Below are positions 61,511 through 64,000 of a stretch of DNA of 64,000 nt, in pieces; position 1 is the first letter of the stretch, and the number at the start of each line of letters is the position of its first letter. The notes under the pieces were generated by a model that did no database searches, was not told the DNA's origin, and was given only the letters and a program-made list of their open reading frames with translations. Made by a program: the position numbers and the translations under genes. The stretch comes from Rhodohalobacter barkolensis (GTDB lineage: Bacteria; Bacteroidota; Rhodothermia; Balneolales; Balneolaceae). Where the stretch lies: contig NZ_PISP01000001.1 of NCBI RefSeq assembly GCF_002834295.1, positions 124,001 through 188,000 of the forward strand. Reading direction: 5' to 3'.

Positions 61511-63895
61511 ATGCGATACTTCACCTTATTTTTTACTCTCCTGCTACTTTTTGCCGGATGCAGTGCAGAAACGGAGCCTTCAGAATTTGACGACCCAACG
61601 ACTCTAAATTTTAACAAAGGGTGGGAGTTTGTAAAAGATATAGATCCGAATGTGTCGGACGAATACTTTGATCGAAACAGCTCAATTGAATGGGAAATGG
61701 TATCTCTTCCGCATACCGCAAATATTGAACCCCTGGTGATTTCTGATCAGCAGTGGCAGGGTGACGTGTTCTATCGCAAGTTTTTTGAGATCGATCGGGA
61801 TCAAGCCGGCAAACAGTTTGCACTTCGATTTCATGGGGCGATGCATGAAGCCGATGTATGGCTGAATGGGGAGATGATCCAAAAACATAAGGGTGGTTAT
61901 CTTCCATTTGTGGTAGACATTACTGATCAGGTGGAAGTTGATCGTGAAAATGTATTGCTGGTAAAACTGAATAATGAGAACAACCCAACCATTCCGCCCG
62001 GTAAACCCATAGAAACGCTCGACTTTAACTGGTTCAGCGGACTCTACCGGAATGTGGATCTGCTGGTGAATGAGAAGCTGCAGATCTCCGATCCGATTGC
62101 AGCCGATCGAGTTTCAGCCGGTGGTGTTCTCGTCAACTACACGGATGTTACTGATGAATCCGCAACCATTAACATTCAAACCGATATCGAAAATTTTGAT
62201 TCAACTTCCCGAAATGCGGTACTAAAAACGGTTTTGAGAGATCATTCGGGTATGAAGATTGCAGAACGATCAACGGATGAACAACCGATTTCTGCGGGTG
62301 ATCATCATCTGTTTCAACACGAGATCGAGGTGGAAGAACCAAATTTATGGTCACCCGACTCCCCTTATCTCTACGAGTTGACGATAGAGCTGCATGAAAA
62401 CGGTGAAGCAATCGATTTCTGGCAAAAGCGAATCGGTATCAGAACGATGTCCTTTACCGAAGATCATCAGTTTGTGTTGAATGGAAAGCCGCTTCAGCTG
62501 CGCGGGACGAATCGTCATCAATCCTATCCTTACATCGGGTATGCGCTTTCGGAAAATGCTCAATTCCGGGATGCGTATAAAATCAAAGAGGCCGGGTTCA
62601 ATTTTATCAGGATTGCTCACTATCCGCCGGACCCGGCTTTTTTGGAAGCTGCGGATGAACTTGGGCTTCTGTTCATGAACGCGATTCCCGGCTGGCAGTT
62701 TTTCGGGGATGAGGAGTTCCAGGAGCTCGCTCTTCGTGATGTGAGGGAGATGATTCGCCGCGACCGCAATCACCCGAGCATCGTGATCTGGGAAGCTTCG
62801 CTGAATGAGTCTGATATGCCGGAAAGTTTTATGGAGCGTGCTCACGATATTGTGCACGAAGAGCTGCCGTTTGAGGGTATCTACAGCAGCGGATGGATCG
62901 ATCACGCCTACGATATTTTTATTCCGGCGCGGCAGCACGCCTCACCACCGGAGTATTGGGCGAGTTATCCGCAGGAGAAACCACTTTTTATCGCGGAGTA
63001 TGGCGACTGGGAATACTATGCTCACAATGCCGGGTTCAATCAGGACGCATATGAAGATCTGCAGGAAGAGGAGCGTAACTCTCGTCAGTTGCGGGGCGAC
63101 GGACAGGTGCGGATGGCTCAACAGGCTCTCAACTTTCAGGAAGCGCACAACAGCAACCTTCAGGGTTGGGCGTTTGGTGATGCCAATTGGGTGATGTACG
63201 ACTACAACCGCGGATACGATGTGAATCTGGAAGCGTCCGGAATTCGGGATATTTTCAGGCTGCCCAAGTTCACAAACTACTTTTATCAGAGTCAGGGCGG
63301 GCCAAATCCGGATCCCAATGCGGAGTTCAATCGCCCGATGATTTACATCGCCAATTTCTGGTCCGATCCCGATTTTAAAACAGTCAAAATATACAGCAAT
63401 ACAGAAGAGGTGGAACTGTTTTTGAATGGCAAATCTCTCGGACGAAAAAATCCGGACATCGATCGGGTTTCTACACATCTGAATCATCCGCCATTTACTT
63501 TTGATATTGAGGAGTTCGAGCCGGGCATCTTACGGGCAGTGGGTTACATCAATGGTGAAGTTGTTACCGAAGCGGAGCGAACCACGCCGGGAGAGGCGGC
63601 CGCCATAGAATTGGAGTACGATCGAAGCGGCAGAGAACTGGAAGCCGGTCAGAATGATGTCGTGTTTGTGTACGCTTCCATTGTGGATGAAAATGGCACA
63701 ACTATTCCCAACGCAGAACCGGACGTACAATTTGAGGTGGAGGGAGACGGTGAGTTGATCGGTTACAACCCTATTGAAGCTGAAGCCGGTATTGCAACCG
63801 TACTTCTGAAAGTAGGGGAGAGCGATGGGGAGATTACGCTTCGAGCCTTTTCAGACGGGTTGAGATCAGATGAGTATCAAGTCATTGTTAATTAG
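61511..63895 (+). CDS. GH2 family beta-galactosidase-like lipoprotein
   Basis: A 794-residue protein, a lipoprotein with Cys17 in FAGCSA. GH2 domains run in order: N-terminal jelly-roll sugar-binding domain (about 30-190), Ig-like domain (190-312), the TIM barrel (about 313-600), then a C-terminal region with Ig-like/DUF4982-type repeats (650-794). The acid/base is Glu433 in the SLNESD motif and the nucleophile is Glu496 in LFIAEYGDW. It would complete degradation of galacto-oligosaccharides released by the GH53 enzyme. Co-transcribed with it (11-base gap). Confidence 0.92.
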   Translation: MRYFTLFFTLLLLFAGCSAETEPSEFDDPTTLNFNKGWEFVKDIDPNVSDEYFDRNSSIEWEMVSLPHTANIEPLVISDQQWQGDVFYRKFFEIDRDQAGKQFALRFHGAMHEADVWLNGEMIQKHKGGYLPFVVDITDQVEVDRENVLLVKLNNENNPTIPPGKPIETLDFNWFSGLYRNVDLLVNEKLQISDPIAADRVSAGGVLVNYTDVTDESATINIQTDIENFDSTSRNAVLKTVLRDHSGMKIAERSTDEQPISAGDHHLFQHEIEVEEPNLWSPDSPYLYELTIELHENGEAIDFWQKRIGIRTMSFTEDHQFVLNGKPLQLRGTNRHQSYPYIGYALSENAQFRDAYKIKEAGFNFIRIAHYPPDPAFLEAADELGLLFMNAIPGWQFFGDEEFQELALRDVREMIRRDRNHPSIVIWEASLNESDMPESFMERAHDIVHEELPFEGIYSSGWIDHAYDIFIPARQHASPPEYWASYPQEKPLFIAEYGDWEYYAHNAGFNQDAYEDLQEEERNSRQLRGDGQVRMAQQALNFQEAHNSNLQGWAFGDANWVMYDYNRGYDVNLEASGIRDIFRLPKFTNYFYQSQGGPNPDPNAEFNRPMIYIANFWSDPDFKTVKIYSNTEEVELFLNGKSLGRKNPDIDRVSTHLNHPPFTFDIEEFEPGILRAVGYINGEVVTEAERTTPGEAAAIELEYDRSGRELEAGQNDVVFVYASIVDENGTTIPNAEPDVQFEVEGDGELIGYNPIEAEAGIATVLLKVGESDGEITLRAFSDGLRSDEYQVIVN

Positions 63896-63912
63896 AATAA
63901 TTTGGAGGAGTG

Positions 63913-64000
63913 ATGAATGTAATGATTTTAAGAAATAGTCTACTATCAATAATCATATTCTTGCTGATCGGAAAAGTTGGATTATCCCAGGAAACGCCGG
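63913..64000 (+). CDS. Exported protein, N-terminal fragment
   Basis: The first 29 codons of a gene running off the window. The start is ATG at 63913, with GGAGGAG at 63904-63910 close upstream. The fragment MILRNSLLSIIIFLLIGKVG followed by LSQETP is a signal peptide with a Q-E after the predicted cleavage site. In such loci the next gene is often another glycosidase or a TonB-linked receptor, but the visible part does not decide this. Confidence 0.72.
   Translation, partial: MNVMILRNSLLSIIIFLLIGKVGLSQETP

Overview
The window is a single bacterial chromosome segment. About 28 protein genes are separated by unusually long, repeat-filled intergenic DNA. The gene content suggests a marine or saline member of the Bacteroidota/Balneolota lineage, perhaps Balneolaceae. 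Supporting features are a DUF5916 outer-membrane protein, many lipoproteins with a Cys lipobox, FetAB, EttA, a CarboxypepD_reg protein and a LacI-GH53-GH2 galactan locus. The assignment is an inference from gene families; no rRNA or tRNA gene was seen.

Layout. 1-5.8 kb: the tail of ettA, a YgjP-like metallopeptidase, then leftward genes for a tandem universal stress protein, a CDP-alcohol phosphatidyltransferase and three membrane proteins of unknown function. 6.7-12.7 kb: a dienelactone hydrolase lipoprotein, a DUF5916 barrel protein and a KAS III-like synthase. 14-27 kb: an InlB-repeat lipoprotein, a CNNM/CBS protein and two SLC13 permeases, embedded in the densest repeats. 28-44.5 kb: an accessory stretch with two Fic proteins at its edges and, between them, an acyl-CoA-dehydrogenase-like flavoprotein, an RraB-like protein, an HNH+HIT gene pair, a second HNH nuclease lacking a canonical start codon, an ATP-grasp enzyme, a CIA30 protein and a CarboxypepD_reg protein. 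45.5-58.7 kb: a DUF4153 protein, a K+ channel with two RCK modules, a class A penicillin-binding protein, FetAB and an amidase lipoprotein. 59-64 kb: a galactan-use locus (LacI regulator, GH53 endo-galactanase, GH2 beta-galactosidase-like enzyme and the start of another exported protein) with a clear LacI-type operator.

The most striking content is non-coding. (1) Arrays of degenerate heptanucleotides occur in about 40 places. Each array keeps a constant core of about four bases (GAAY, CYTG, TTGG, CCGTA, ATCT or ATCG) while the other three bases vary. (2) About 34 copies of a composite element, here called the E-element, consist of a part R bounded by GGCGG and CCGCC, then hairpin P1 (stem then GGGGCTA), then hairpin P2. 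P1 and P2 stems differ between copies but stay self-complementary. Nine copies are full-length, about 330 bp inverted-repeat forms at 16.0-24.9 kb, three pairs of them in tandem with a conserved linker. (3) Further palindromic families are called R2 (TGAGAAATTGACAG type), R3 (CCCGTC/GACGGG), R4 (GCAGC/GCTGC plus CGGAGC/GCTCCG, ending in a CTCGTC/GACGAG terminator-like hairpin), the CCCCTCT/AGAGGGG hairpins and the GTCATCCTGA/TCAGGGTGAC hairpins. No transposase, reverse transcriptase or RAYT gene lies in the window, so any mobilising enzyme would act in trans.

A second notable theme is that both fic genes carry an upstream palindrome and a half-site overlapping the start codon, which suggests autoregulation.
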